The notes under the pieces are model-generated. The model ran no database searches, had not been told where the DNA came from, and saw nothing but the letters and a program-made list of their open reading frames with translations. A stretch of DNA of 64,000 nucleotides from an uncultured Alloprevotella sp. (GTDB lineage: Bacteria; Bacteroidota; Bacteroidia; Bacteroidales; Bacteroidaceae), in contig CALUIN010000003.1 in NCBI GenBank assembly GCA_944320745.1, positions 44,318-108,317 on the forward strand, in the 5' to 3' direction. A program made the translations under genes and the position numbers. Of this stretch, positions 33,503 to 43,835 are shown one piece after another. Each line of letters starts with the position of its first letter. The first letter of the stretch is position 1.

Positions 33503-35416
33503 ATGAAAAAGCATGAAGACATTTCTCAACCTCCCGACGTTAGCGAATTTCGACATGGCTCCGGAAAAGCCCGGCATACGGACACAGCGAACGGCGCGCT
33601 CCGCGTACAGCCTCCCTGCTGGTGGGCGGGTATGAAGTGCCCCACGCTGCAGGTGCTGCTACGCGCCGACGGCATAGCCGCCTGCAAGGCGGTGGAACTG
33701 ACGGCCGGTGACGTCCGGATAGCCGGCATAGTCCGGCCGGGAAGCCCGCACTACCTGCTGCTCTACCTGGACTTGGACGGGGCTGCCGCCCAGCGCTTCG
33801 ACATCCTGCTGCATTACGACGGCTCCACACGCCGCATTCCCTATGTGCTCAGGGAGCGGACGCCGCGCGAGCGGCATACGTTCGACGCGGCGGACACGGT
33901 TTACCTCCTCGTGCCGGACCGTTTTGCCAACGGCAACCCGGCGAACGACGTGGTGGAAGGCATGCTCGAGACGACATGCGGCCCGGGCCCGGACGAACGG
34001 CATGGCGGCGACATCGCGGGCATCGTGGCCCACTTAGACTACCTGGCCGACCTCGGCGTGACCGCCCTGTGGCCCACACCGCTGCTCGAGAACAATATGC
34101 CCGCCTGCTCCTACCACGGATATGCCATCACGGACTACTACGCCATAGACCCGCGGCTGGGAACGAACGAGGAATACCGCCACTTGGTGGACGAGGCACA
34201 CGCCCGGGGGATCAAAGTGCTGCAGGACATGGTGTTCAACCACTGCGGCAACCACAATTTCCTCTTTAGGGAACGCCCGGCAAACGACTGGTTCAGCTTC
34301 AACGGCCGCTACGTGCAGACCTCACACAACATCTCGGCCATGAGCGACCCCCACGCGGCCCGAGTGGAACGCACGTCGGCACAGGACGGATGGTTCGTCG
34401 AGACCATGCCGGACTTCAACCTCCGCAATCCGCACGTAGCGGACTACCTGGTACAGAGCAGCATCTGGTGGATAGAATATGCGGGCATCGACGGCATCAG
34501 GCAGGACACTTACCCCTACGCCGACCCGCAGACCATGGCGCAATGGTGCGCACGGGTCGATGCGGAGTACCCGGGATTCAACATCGTGGGCGAAACGTGG
34601 CTCAACAACAACGTAGGCGTATCCTACTGGCAAAAGGGCAGCCCGCTCGCAGCCGGCTTCAACTCAGGACTGCCCACCGTCATGGACTTTCCGCTGATGG
34701 AGCGCATGGCGCCGGCCGTAGACGAACTGACAGACGAATGGGGCTCCGGGCTGAACCGCATCTACGACTACCTGTCGCAGGACCGCGTCTATGCCGACCC
34801 GATGCATCTGCTCACGTTTCTGGACAATCACGACACGTCGCGCTTTGCCCGCAACGCCGCAGAAGCCGCACGCCCGCAGCGCTACCGCCAGGCTCTGGCC
34901 ATGCTGCTCACCCTGCGCGGCATCCCGCAACTCTACTACGGCGACGAGATCGGGATGTACGCCGACAAGGCCGAGGGCGACGGCATGCTCCGCCAGAATT
35001 TTCCCGGCGGATTCCTCGGCGGTGAGGCCGACGCCTTTACGGCACAGGGGCGCACCGAGGCGCAAAGCCGCCTGTTCGGCTTTGCCCGCCGGCTTCTCCG
35101 CTGGCGGCGCGCCAACGCCGACCTGGCCCGCGCCGCGTTCAAGCACTTCTCCGTGAAGGATGGCATCTACGTCTACGCCCGCCAGGCCGCCGGCCACACG
35201 GCGACCGTCTTGCTGAACGGCACGGACAGCGAGGTGCAGGTGGACCTCGAGCGCTATCGCGAGGTGCTCCCCGCGACGGAGGCAAGCGACGTGGTCACGG
35301 GGCGCCGGGTAAAGCTGGGCAGGACGCTCCCCATTGGCGCGCGGGACGTCATGATACTGGATTTCAACGTACAAGAGTCTTACAACATATCCGACTCCAA
35401 GGAAAAGGGGTCTTGA
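33503..35416 (+). CDS. GH13 neopullulanase/cyclomaltodextrinase-type alpha-amylase
   Basis: This 637-residue enzyme has an N-terminal beta-sandwich (~30-125, PPCWWAGMKCPTLQVLL) typical of cyclomaltodextrinases. A GH13 barrel follows with all catalytic residues: nucleophile Asp335 in GIRQDTYPY, acid/base Glu364 in NIVGETW and Asp444 in FLDNHDTSRF. DMVFNHCGNHN is conserved region I. The C-terminal beta domain ends about residue 620. No signal peptide is seen, so it should act inside the cell or be exported in another way, unlike periplasmic SusA. It has its own promoter and is followed by two hairpins. Confidence 0.9.
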   Translation: MKKHEDISQPPDVSEFRHGSGKARHTDTANGALRVQPPCWWAGMKCPTLQVLLRADGIAACKAVELTAGDVRIAGIVRPGSPHYLLLYLDLDGAAAQRFDILLHYDGSTRRIPYVLRERTPRERHTFDAADTVYLLVPDRFANGNPANDVVEGMLETTCGPGPDERHGGDIAGIVAHLDYLADLGVTALWPTPLLENNMPACSYHGYAITDYYAIDPRLGTNEEYRHLVDEAHARGIKVLQDMVFNHCGNHNFLFRERPANDWFSFNGRYVQTSHNISAMSDPHAARVERTSAQDGWFVETMPDFNLRNPHVADYLVQSSIWWIEYAGIDGIRQDTYPYADPQTMAQWCARVDAEYPGFNIVGETWLNNNVGVSYWQKGSPLAAGFNSGLPTVMDFPLMERMAPAVDELTDEWGSGLNRIYDYLSQDRVYADPMHLLTFLDNHDTSRFARNAAEAARPQRYRQALAMLLTLRGIPQLYYGDEIGMYADKAEGDGMLRQNFPGGFLGGEADAFTAQGRTEAQSRLFGFARRLLRWRRANADLARAAFKHFSVKDGIYVYARQAAGHTATVLLNGTDSEVQVDLERYREVLPATEASDVVTGRRVKLGRTLPIGARDVMILDFNVQESYNISDSKEKGS

Positions 35417-35426
35417 AAGAGGCCCC
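35407..35426 (+). terminator. Hairpin overlapping the GH13 stop codon
   Basis: GGGGTCTT pairs with GAGGCCCC around GAAA, with GTTTTAGG after it. The stop codon (35414-35416) lies in the stem, so ribosomes reaching the end of the gene would melt it. Confidence 0.5.
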
Positions 35427-35460
35427 GTTTTAGGTTTCAATAGGTGGTTTTTAAGTGTGT

Positions 35461-35497
35461 GCAGGTCCTTCTTTGTGAAAAGCGGGGCCTGCTTTTT
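35461..35497 (+). terminator. Terminator of the GH13 gene
   Basis: GCAGGTCC (35461-35468) pairs with GGGCCTGC (35485-35492) with one G-T pair, and five T residues follow. Confidence 0.65.
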
Positions 35498-35524
35498 ATT
35501 TATCCCTCCGGACGGAGAGCAACG

Positions 35525-35559
35525 CGGCGGGCGGAAGGCACAGTGCCTTCCGCCCGCCG
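35525..35559. repeat. 35-bp nearly perfect palindrome between convergent genes
   Basis: Arms of 17 bases (35525-35541 and 35543-35559) are exact reverse complements around a single base. It lies 34 bases from the stop of the minus-strand heparinase-like gene and after the GH13 terminator. With only one base between the arms, the hairpin tip would be strained, so a duplex-binding site is as likely as an RNA hairpin. Confidence 0.75.
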
Positions 35560-35593
35560 GAGCAGTGCGACGGTCCGTCGGCGGGACGGCCGG

Positions 35594-37507
35594 TCAGTAG
35601 GAGATGGTGAAGCGGTAGTCGCCCTTCGCCTCCACCTTCTTGGCAGTGAAGCTGACGCGGTACACCTGCTTGCCCCATACGCGGGACAGGCGCGGGTCGG
35701 TCTGCGGGATGGTTTCCACGTTCACGTCGAACAGGCCTTGGTCGTAGGCTATGGCGGCCTCCACGCCGTTCACGCGGATGTCCACGCGGCCCGCCTTCGT
35801 CTGCGACACTTCGCCCCAGGTCATGAAGTTCACCTGGTTGGGTACGGACGGATTGTCCAGCTCAAACTTGTCGCGCACCTCGAGCTGCTTGTTCTTCACG
35901 GTGTAGGTGCGCACCCACTGGCGCACGCCGGCCTTGGCAGGATAGGCCCCGGCAATGTCGAGGCTGAACTGTCCTTGCGAAGCCTTCACCTCCCGGGCGC
36001 GGTACTTGCGGCCGTAGGCCTGTCCCTGGCCGTTGATCACGGGCAGGTTGTGATAGTTGCTCTGCATGGTCCAGATGGTGTAACGCTCCGAGCTGAACGT
36101 CTGGCGCGTATAGGTGCCCACGCCGGCGTCGATGAGCACAGGCGTGTTGTCCACCCAGAGCGAGACGGTGCCCACGTCGTTATGGTTGTGGCTCTCGTCA
36201 TTGTATCCGCCCTTGGTGGCGACGAAGGCCCGGCCCTTCTTGAAATAGCAGAACTCCGTCTCGGGATACCAGGTAAAAGCCGGCGTCGCGTGCGCGGCCT
36301 TGCAGGCTGCCAGTTCGCGGTCCACCCGGAGGTCCTCCAGGATGCGGAAAAAGTCGCGGCTGACGAGCGTGAGGTGCGGCTCGGCCGCGTTGAGGTACGC
36401 CGCAAAGCGCTGCAGGCGCTCGCTGCCGATGGCCTTGCCGAAGCGGAAGATCAGGTGAGCGTCGCCCTCGCCCTTGGCTGAAGCGTCGGCGAAGTTGACC
36501 ACCCAGCCGTCGCCCACGTAGCTGTTGGCGATGTACTCCGCCATGTTGCGTACCTGCGCGTTGTCGAAGAAGTTCACGCGGTGGCCCGTCACGTCGGAGA
36601 GCAGCACCAGGTAGTCCAGCAACTTGCCCGAGGCATGGCCCCAGTAGGAAGGCCCCTCCTCGCAGGCGCCGTCGCCATGCACATAGTTCAGGAACTTGTC
36701 CACCGACTCCACGCTGCGCCACACGGCATCGGCCAGGCGCGCGGAGTCCTGCTCAAGCAGCATGAAGGTCATGAGGGAGTTGCTGTTGCACCAAGGGTTC
36801 CAGTTGTTCAGCATTTGTCCGCGATAGTTCACGCCCATCCACCAGAAGCTGTCGTTCTCCAGGTAGGGCCGCATGATGCGGCGGTCCAACTCGTGGTAGA
36901 GGCGGCGCGAAATCTCGGGATTGAGCTTGTCGAACGCATCGTGCATGAAATAGTAGGTCCAGGAAAGGAGGTTGCCCAGGTCGCCGGCCGTGAGGTCGAT
37001 GAGGTCATAGTCGTAGCGCGGCAGGGAGCGGTGGTCGGGCTGGTTGATCAAGTGGGCGGAAAGCGCCCACGACGTCATCTCGCAGGCGTGGAACACGCCG
37101 TTGGCCAGCTGGTCCACGAAGCGCCCCTTGCCCTCGGCCAGCTCGGCCAGGAGCAGACGGGCAATGGCGTAGTTGTTCTCGTTGAACGGATTCTCCATAA
37201 CGTTGCGGTTGCCTGTCCGCTCAAACTCCAAGTAGTCCGTAGCGGTGACTACCTTCCACTCGTAATCGAGCATCTGCTCGCCGGCGCGGATAATGCGTTC
37301 GCGGCTCGCGCCCGTCAGCGAGTCCCAGCCCGCACGGTCGGCATAAGCGGGGAAGTCCACCCAGCGCTGGCCCGTGACAAGGTATTCCGCCAGCTGCGCG
37401 CGGCTCATGGCGTGTTGCAGGATGTTGCGCTCCGTGTAGGCGCCGGCCGGCCGCGGAAGGGCCGCGAGGAGCAGCAGAAACAGTAAGAAAATGCTTTTTG
37501 TCTTCAT
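35594..37507 (-). CDS. Heparinase II/III-like polysaccharide lyase
   Basis: This 637-residue protein has a signal peptide (MKTKSIFLLFLLLLAALPRP, cleavage near Ala-23). An alpha/alpha-toroid domain spans ~30-370 (FWWMGVNYRGQMLNNWNPWCNSN, DGACEEGPSYWGHASGKLLDYL). The C-terminal beta-sandwich of the heparinase II/III family carries the signature Asn-His-Asn-Asp-Val-Gly in ESHNHNDVGTVSLWVD. Such enzymes cleave uronate-containing glycans by beta-elimination. The start at 37507 gives a clean signal peptide and follows a -7 box. No susC/susD pair is adjacent, so it is not in a visible utilisation locus. Confidence 0.88.
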   Translation of the reverse strand: MKTKSIFLLFLLLLAALPRPAGAYTERNILQHAMSRAQLAEYLVTGQRWVDFPAYADRAGWDSLTGASRERIIRAGEQMLDYEWKVVTATDYLEFERTGNRNVMENPFNENNYAIARLLLAELAEGKGRFVDQLANGVFHACEMTSWALSAHLINQPDHRSLPRYDYDLIDLTAGDLGNLLSWTYYFMHDAFDKLNPEISRRLYHELDRRIMRPYLENDSFWWMGVNYRGQMLNNWNPWCNSNSLMTFMLLEQDSARLADAVWRSVESVDKFLNYVHGDGACEEGPSYWGHASGKLLDYLVLLSDVTGHRVNFFDNAQVRNMAEYIANSYVGDGWVVNFADASAKGEGDAHLIFRFGKAIGSERLQRFAAYLNAAEPHLTLVSRDFFRILEDLRVDRELAACKAAHATPAFTWYPETEFCYFKKGRAFVATKGGYNDESHNHNDVGTVSLWVDNTPVLIDAGVGTYTRQTFSSERYTIWTMQSNYHNLPVINGQGQAYGRKYRAREVKASQGQFSLDIAGAYPAKAGVRQWVRTYTVKNKQLEVRDKFELDNPSVPNQVNFMTWGEVSQTKAGRVDIRVNGVEAAIAYDQGLFDVNVETIPQTDPRLSRVWGKQVYRVSFTAKKVEAKGDYRFTISY

Positions 37508-37578
37508 AGGGGATAGATAAGTTTTAAGCGTACAATGTTTTTCTTCGGACAGAGGGCTGCGCGCGGCCTCCCCGTCCG

Positions 37579-37586
37579 CAAAGATA
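37579..37586 (-). promoter_or_regulatory. -7 promoter box of the heparinase-like gene
   Basis: On the minus strand this reads TATCTTTG, matching TAnnTTTG, about 70 bases upstream of the ATG at 37507 and 85 bases past the repeat array. Confidence 0.6.
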
Positions 37587-37670
37587 CGGAAATCGGAAAA
37601 CAAAACGGGCCGCCGGGCGGCAGAAATGTGCCCTGCGGCCAAGCGCAAGCCCCGGCCGGCGGCCGCACTA

Positions 37671-37754
37671 CGGGGCTTAGGCGCGTAACGACGGGGCTTA
37701 GGCCCGTAGCCGCGGGGCTTAGGCTCGTAGCCGCGGGGCTTAGGCCCGTAGCAA
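37671..37754 (-). repeat. 21-bp repeat array 5 (four units)
   Basis: Four units start at 37671, 37692, 37713 and 37734, each 21 bases, with head CGGGGCTTAGGCCCGTAG on the plus strand and only a few differences between units. It is the best-conserved array of the five. It lies 82 bases downstream of the stop codon (minus strand) of the outer-membrane barrel gene and before the promoter of the heparinase-like gene. No inverted last unit is obvious here. Confidence 0.87.
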
Positions 37755-37835
37755 AGCAGCCCGGCGCAGCCAGCTGAAGGAGCCGCTTCACGAAGAGCGG
37801 ACCGCCCTGCGGCAGCCGGGAACGGCGCGGCGGCA

Positions 37836-40800
37836 TCAGCGCTTGCGGGGCTGGATGTTGAGCTTATAGACAATGTGCAGCATCACGTAGCGCGGGATGA
37901 CGTTGCGGAAGGTCTCCGTCTGTCCCTGCCCGTTCACGGCGTAGCTCGTGCTGGAGAGCTGGTGCAGGATGTCGAACCCGTCCGCCAGGACCGTGAGCCG
38001 CCCGTCGAGGAATGCGCGGGAAAGGCGCGCGTTCCAAACGAGGTCGTCCGCATTCATGCCCCGGGCCACATAGCCGCGCCGGCCGTACATCGTCAGGTCC
38101 GTGCTGAAGTGCAGCTGCCAGGGCAAGGCGGCCTGCACGGTGAGGCCATACTGATAGTCCGCCGCGTTGATGTCGCTGAACCCGGCGCGGCGGCTGGTCG
38201 CCCGGTACCACGCGGCACTGCCCTTCACGCCGAGCCGCACGCCGCCCAAGGCGTAGCCGAACTGAAGGGTCTCCTTGAGCCGCGTGGTGCGCACGACGCT
38301 GCGCTGGCTGCCGGCGAGCGGCCGGCCCAGCGCCTCGGACGTGTCGCCCATGAGGTCCACGTTATGCGTATAGGCTGCGTCGGTAGCCGTGGAGAACGTC
38401 AGCCGCCGCTCCCGGTCGAGGGGCGCGGTGTAGTGAACGGAGCCGGTCAGACTGTAGTTGCCGTCGACGTTGACCGGCTGATAGGTGCGCACACCCGTTT
38501 CCGGATTGTACGTAAAAGCCTGGGCCACGAGATTCTGCGTGATGTTGTAGCGCAGATCGGCGGCCAAGGTGCGGCTCAGCGTGGGCACGTAGCGCTGAAA
38601 ACGAAGCCCGAGGGCATGATTGTAGCTGCTTTTCAGCGCAGGGTTGCCCAGACGGAGATTGAGCGGGTCGTTGTCGTCCAGTGTAGGGAGTAAGGACACC
38701 ATCTGCGGCGCGGCATAACTGCCGGCATAGGAGAACAGGACGTCGTGCGTCGTGTTCCGCCCGTCATCCCGGGTCTTGTGGAACAAGAAGAAGAAGACCG
38801 GCTCCAGGCAAAGCGTCGTGCGGCGGAAGGTCGTGTCGATGGCCGCACGGGCATACTCCTGATATTCGTGGCGGACGGTGAGCGGCAACGTAAGCGATAC
38901 GGTGAAGTAAGGCCACTCGTACTGCGCTTTCATGGCCACGCGGTGCTTGTTATCCACGCGGCGCAAGCGGTAACTGTTCACCCGGTCGAGGCACTGCTCC
39001 AGGTAGGCGCGCTCGGAGGGCAGCGTGCCCAGCGGCGCGTCCGCCCCCCATTCGGGCAACTCGTCCAGACTATAGTTGGGCCGGCTGGCACGGGTGAAGA
39101 ACTGCGTGAAGGTGTAGTCGGGCATCAGACTCAGCGCCCGCCCGCCCTGAAATTCGTACCACCGCCTCATACCGGTATTCAGCGTATGGGTGAACTCGTT
39201 CATCTCGTAGTCATTATAACCGTTCTGAAAGTCGTCCGCACCATTGCCGGCAGGATACTCATAGTTGTCATGGCTGAACTCCTCCTGATGCTGGCGCCGA
39301 TAGGCGGCGGAGTAATGCAGGCCGATGCGGTCGCCGGTGCTGATGGGAATGACCGTAGCCCCAACGCCCATCGAGGCCTGCCAGTAGGTGCGCTGGGTGA
39401 GGAGTTCGTTCCTTTGCCGGTTGACGGCCAGACGGCGCAGAAGATTGCCGGCCGTGGGCGCGGCGATGCTGTCCATCAGCGCAGAGAGGTCCAACTCCGG
39501 GTCGGCGGACAGGGCGGCGGCCGCCGCGAAGCCGTCGCCGCGCGCCTTGCTCCACCGGAACGACGGAGCAACGTTCAGGAAAAGTTTGTTCTCCCGGTCC
39601 CACTGGAAGCTGTGGCTGGTGTTCACATTCGTGCGGCAGTTCGTGTTGCGGCTCATGCTGTAGACGTGTTCGCGACCTGCTGGCAGAAAGTTCACGCCAG
39701 CCGTGCGCCGGTAGGTGTCCACGTCCTGGTGCTGAGCCGTGAGGCTCCCCTGCACCTTGTAAGGTTTGGAGTTGCCACGCGTCAGATAGTCCAGGCCAAA
39801 CTGCTTCGTCGCCATCAGCCCGGACGGCATGAGAGCCGGTGTCCATTCGCCGTTAGTGCCGGGACGCCGCGTCTCGTTCACGTTGTTCAGGTTTCCGAAG
39901 AAGGAAAGCCGCGTGCGGGGCGTGAAGCCCAGGCCGAAGACGCGGGCCATGTAGCGCTGCTCTGTGCCCAGCCCGCAGTCGGCGTTGGCCATCCAGCCCA
40001 GGTTGTACTCGCGCTTGAGCCGCACGTCCATGACATAATGCTTGTCCTTCGGCGCCGTCCAGTGTGTCTTGTCGTAAACGCGGACATCCTTCACCGTATA
40101 GGCCGGCAGATTCTGGAGCATCACGCTCCCGTCGTTGCCGAAGAAGTGCTCCCCATTGAGCAGCAGGCTCTCCACGAAGCGCCCATTGACGAAAATGCGG
40201 CCGTCGTCCATCAGCTCCACGCCGGGCAGCTGACTGATGAGCGCGTCGAGCATGGAGCCTTCGGCCGTCTGGAAGGCATCGGCGTTGAATACGAGTGTGT
40301 CGTTTTTCATATAGAACTGTACGCGCGTGGCCGTCACCGTGGCCTCGCCAAGGCGTTGCTCGCGGATGCGGTGCAGCCGCGTGATGCCGATGTCGAACTG
40401 GTTACTGAAGCGGCCGAAGCGCGCTTCCTGGCGATCGTATGCGGGCGCGTAGCCTTCCTTCTCGAAGCGGAGCAGGACGGTGATACGGTTGCCGGCAAGG
40501 CGGGCATGACGAAGACCCACCGCCCCGGACTGTCGGTCTGCATATAGGTGTTGACCGTGTCGATCACGGTGCTGTCCGCGGCCATGACCGTAACAAGCAC
40601 ATGAGAGAGATCCTCGCCGGTCAGATAATCGCGCACACGGCCCGACAATACCACGCGCTCCGAACTCTGGGCGCTGGCGGGGAGGGCGGCAACGATACAG
40701 GCCAACAGGAAGAGGAAAAAGAAAACAGGCCGCTTCGCGCTGTGGCACAGGGGGGATGCGACGGCGCGGACGTGCTGGCGCACACATGCGATGCCCCACC

Positions 40801-40885
40801 CTTCAGCGGCGGAGCTGCGGGCAACAGGAAACAGGACCTTCGGCCGCAAACGGCAGGACGGGCAAGGGTGTGATGTAGTTTTCAT
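37836..40885 (-). pseudogene. Outer-membrane beta-barrel protein with plug-like domain, frameshifted near 40494
   Basis: The gene should start at 40885 with MKTTSHPCPSC, a signal anchor (~40-60, VFFFLFLLACIVAALPASAQ) and a carboxypeptidase-regulatory beta domain (VVLSGRVRDYLTGEDLSHVLV). At about 40492-40496 the reading frame must change: the first frame ends the domain in VFVMPALP and the second resumes with GNRITVLLRFEKEGY. One lost G would explain this. The second frame then runs ~890 residues through a plug-like region (NADAFQTAEGSMLDALISQLPGVEL) and a long barrel to the stop at 37836. It belongs to the TonB-receptor-like family of Bacteroidetes outer-membrane barrels. It is either a pseudogene or a sequencing error; the rest of the frame is intact. 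Confidence 0.75.
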
Positions 40886-41614
40886 AGTAACAAAGCACAT
40901 AAGGATTATCAAGGCCGGCTCCGCAACCGGCAAACGGATCATTGGACCAAGAGGCAAGTGGAGCTGCGGAACGTCAGCGCGGATGGGGCGTGTTGCAAAG
41001 CCGCGCCGCGGAGCGGACACACGCGGGCGACTGCCTCACTAAGCGCCGGGCTGCGCCCCGATCGGGCCTATCCGTGCAACCCGTGCACCAATTCCGCCCG
41101 CTATTCCTAATCATCCGCTCCAAAATTATCTGTTTTCCACAAGTCCGATAAATTTATTAAGATTTTTTTGCTTAGCCTCCCCCGGAAATTAACTCTTGTT
41201 TTGTCCGCAGGAAGGTCCGGCGAGGCTTCAAATCTATAGGCTACGCGCGGCCGGAACGACTGACGCATGGACGGCCTCCGCGGCCGAAAAACTGCTACTC
41301 CGCCCGCCATAGGCCACCCCGGCCGCAACCCGGCCTTCGGTAACTGTCCGGCCGTGCAGCCCCCGGCGACTGGGCAGGATGCCGCGCCGGCCGCAACCAG
41401 GACATCCTCGCGCATCGCTGCAAGCGTGGCTGGCGGACAGGCTGCAAACGGTCGCGTCATTCGGAGAAAACGTACGCGACGCCACCCGGCGCAGGACTGG
41501 GACGATTACGCTGAACATGCCTTTATGAGCATAACGTTCGGAACTAATTATGGATGGAAAAACACGGCGAAAATTCAGACGGCTACGGATAACCGAGGCC
41601 GGCAAAAGATACGA
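40886..41614. other. Gene-free stretch between barrel gene and ribosomal cluster
   Basis: I see no convincing gene in about 730 bases. Open frames here have no recognisable family and no promoter. An AT-rich patch at 41100-41200 includes a TTTTTTT run. No known RNA motif was recognised. Confidence 0.5.
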
Positions 41615-41653
41615 ATCGGGCCCCGGTGGGACGAATGTCCACCGGGGCCCGAT
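41615..41653 (-). terminator. Terminator of the ribosomal protein cluster
   Basis: ATCGGGCCCCGGTGG (41615-41629) pairs with 41639-41653 around a 9-base loop. On the minus strand the stem is followed by CGTATCTTTTG. It lies 21 bases after the rplQ stop. Confidence 0.8.
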
Positions 41654-41674
41654 TGTAGGTATGGCCTGAATGGC

Positions 41675-42175
41675 TTACTCAGCCTTGGCTTCTTCGGCAG
41701 CAGGTGCCTCGCTGGCCGTTTCGGCTGCAGCGGGAGCAGCGGCTTCCTGCGTAGCGGCCGACTTGCGCGAACGGCGCGTACGCGTGGCCTTCTTCGTAGC
41801 GGTCTTGGCCATGTTCTCATCGTAGTCCACAAACTCGATGAAACACGTGGGCGCACCGTCGCTGGGGCGGAAACCGGTCTTAATGATACGGGTGTAGCCT
41901 CCCGGACGGTCGGCAACCTTGGTGGAAATCTCCTTGAAGAGCTCCGTCACAGCATACTTGTCCTGCAACAGCTTGAAGACCAGACGGCGGGAGTGCGTCG
42001 TGTCGTTCTTGCACTTCGTGATGAGCGGTTCAATGTATTTCCGCAGAGCCTTGGCCTTGGCTACCGTGGTGTTAATCCGCTTGTACTTGATGAGGGAGCA
42101 GGACATGTTGGCCAAAAGAGCAGCCCTGTGAGAAGCGGTACGGCTTAAATGGTTGAACTTTTTATTGTGCCTCAT
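41675..42175 (-). CDS. rplQ: 50S ribosomal protein L17
   Basis: This 166-residue protein is L17: [24 protein letters not shown] at the start and [24 protein letters not shown] near residue 110. The core is about 125 residues. The last ~40 are an Ala/Glu/Lys-rich extension common in Bacteroidota and not conserved in sequence. It is the last gene of the alpha operon, 5 bases after rpoA. Confidence 0.95.
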   Translation of the reverse strand: MRHNKKFNHLSRTASHRAALLANMSCSLIKYKRINTTVAKAKALRKYIEPLITKCKNDTTHSRRLVFKLLQDKYAVTELFKEISTKVADRPGGYTRIIKTGFRPSDGAPTCFIEFVDYDENMAKTATKKATRTRRSRKSAATQEAAAPAAAETASEAPAAEEAKAE

Positions 42176-42180
42176 TTCTA

Positions 42181-43173
42181 TTATTCTTTATCTAATTTGT
42201 ACTTGGATATGTCGGTACCGAACGAGAGGTTCAGACTTTCCAACAGGTCGTCGAGCTCCGTAAGGGATTTCTTACCGAAATTGCGGAACTTCAACAGGTC
42301 GTTCTTGTTGTACTGAACCAAATCTCCGAGGGTCTCGACTTCGGCGGCCTTCAGGCAGTTGAGGGCACGCACCGAGAGATTCATGTCGACAAGTTTCGTC
42401 TTGAGCAGCTGGCGCATGTGCAATACCTCCTCATCGAACTCCTCATTATCAGTGTTGGCAGCGTCCTCGATCGTGATCTTCTCGTCGGAGAAGAGCATGA
42501 AGTGGTAAATGAGAATCTTGGCTGCCTCCTTCAGGGCATCCTTAGGCTGGATGGACCCGTCAGTAGTGACTTCAAGGACGAGCTTGTCATAGTCGGTCTT
42601 CTGCTCGACACGATAGGGCTCGACAGCATATTTCACATTGCGGATCGGGGTGTAGATGGAGTCTATGGGTATGGTGTTGACATCGGTGCAGAAATCACGG
42701 TTTTCCTCGGCAGGGACATAACCGCGACCCTTGTTGATATTGAGGTCAATCTGCATCGTAGCCTTGGCATCGAGGTGGCAAATCAGTAATTCAGGATTTA
42801 ACACTTCAAATCCCGTAAGATACTTGCCAATATCACCGGCCCTGAACTCTGTGGCATTAGACACGGTGATGCTGACCTTCTCCGTCTCGAACTCTTCAAC
42901 GATTTGCTTGAAGCGTACCTGCTTCAAGTTAAGTATAATGTTGGTTACGTCCTCACGCACACCGGGAACAGAAGCGAACTCGTGCTCAACACCCTCGATG
43001 CGGATGGTGTTGATGGCGTACCCTTCCAACGAGGAGAGCAAGATGCGACGTAGTGCATTTCCGACAGTAGTGCCGAAACCCGGCTCCAAAGGACGGAACT
43101 CGAACTTTCCGAACTTGGGGCCGTTTTCCAACATTATGACTTTATCAGGTTTTTGAAATGCTAATATCGCCAT
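42181..43173 (-). CDS. rpoA: DNA-directed RNA polymerase subunit alpha
   Basis: This 330-residue protein has the assembly domain (~1-235; [28 protein letters not shown]) and a C-terminal domain (~260-330; [34 protein letters not shown]) that contacts UP elements and activators. Both domains are complete. It lies between rpsD and rplQ as usual for the alpha operon. Confidence 0.97.
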   Translation of the reverse strand: MAILAFQKPDKVIMLENGPKFGKFEFRPLEPGFGTTVGNALRRILLSSLEGYAINTIRIEGVEHEFASVPGVREDVTNIILNLKQVRFKQIVEEFETEKVSITVSNATEFRAGDIGKYLTGFEVLNPELLICHLDAKATMQIDLNINKGRGYVPAEENRDFCTDVNTIPIDSIYTPIRNVKYAVEPYRVEQKTDYDKLVLEVTTDGSIQPKDALKEAAKILIYHFMLFSDEKITIEDAANTDNEEFDEEVLHMRQLLKTKLVDMNLSVRALNCLKAAEVETLGDLVQYNKNDLLKFRNFGKKSLTELDDLLESLNLSFGTDISKYKLDKE

Positions 43174-43193
43174 GAAATTGATTAGTTTATAAA

Positions 43194-43802
43194 TTAGTTC
43201 TTAGAGTACAACTCGACAATCAGCTGCTCGCGGATGTTCTCGGGAATATCTTCGCGCTCAGGCCGATGCAGCAGTTTACCGGATTTGGTATTCTCGTCCC
43301 ACTCAATCCAAGGATACTTGCTGTGGTTGAAGCCGGCCAGAGCATCTGCAATGACCTCGAGGGACTTGGACTTCTCGCGGACACCGACAATCTGGCCGGG
43401 CTTTACGCTGTAGGAAGCGATGTTCACTACGCGGCCATCGACTACGATGTGCTTGTGGTTGACGAGCTGGCGGGCAGCAGCGCGAGTGGGGGCAATGCCA
43501 AGACGATAAACTACATTGTCGAGACGGGACTCCAAAGACTGAAGCAGAACGACACCGGTGATGCCGCTGGAGGCAGCCGCCTTGTTGAAGAGATTGCGGA
43601 ACTGCTTCTCCAATACGCCATAGGTGTACTTGGCTTTCTGCTTCTCGGCCAACATGATGCCGTACTCAGAAGTCTTGCGGCGACGGGAATTGCCGTGCTG
43701 ACCAGGAGGGAAATTACGCTTGGAAAGCACTTTGTCTGCTCCGAAAATGGCCTCGCCGAACTTCCGCGCTACACGAGACTTGGGTCCTATATATCTTGCC
43801 AT
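43194..43802 (-). CDS. rpsD: 30S ribosomal protein S4
   Basis: This 202-residue protein binds 16S rRNA early in assembly. The S4 RNA-binding domain is seen in [34 protein letters not shown]. The N-terminal domain lacks the zinc-binding cysteines of the C+ form ([20 protein letters not shown]). It lies 33 bases downstream of rpsK. Confidence 0.96.
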   Translation of the reverse strand: MARYIGPKSRVARKFGEAIFGADKVLSKRNFPPGQHGNSRRRKTSEYGIMLAEKQKAKYTYGVLEKQFRNLFNKAAASSGITGVVLLQSLESRLDNVVYRLGIAPTRAAARQLVNHKHIVVDGRVVNIASYSVKPGQIVGVREKSKSLEVIADALAGFNHSKYPWIEWDENTKSGKLLHRPEREDIPENIREQLIVELYSKN

Positions 43803-43835
43803 AGATGTTCTTCGATTTTTTAAGTTTCGACTAAA

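Noticed and set aside
1469-37754. CRISPR array
   Set aside because: Units are tandem without unique spacers, 21 bp is too short, and no cas genes are near.
40334-41020. Separate small gene upstream of the barrel gene
   Set aside because: Its signal peptide and beta domain are the N-terminus of the barrel protein; a frameshift separates them.
41267-42148. 293-codon plus-strand frame into rplQ
   Set aside because: Overlaps rplQ and the terminator; low-complexity translation with no family.
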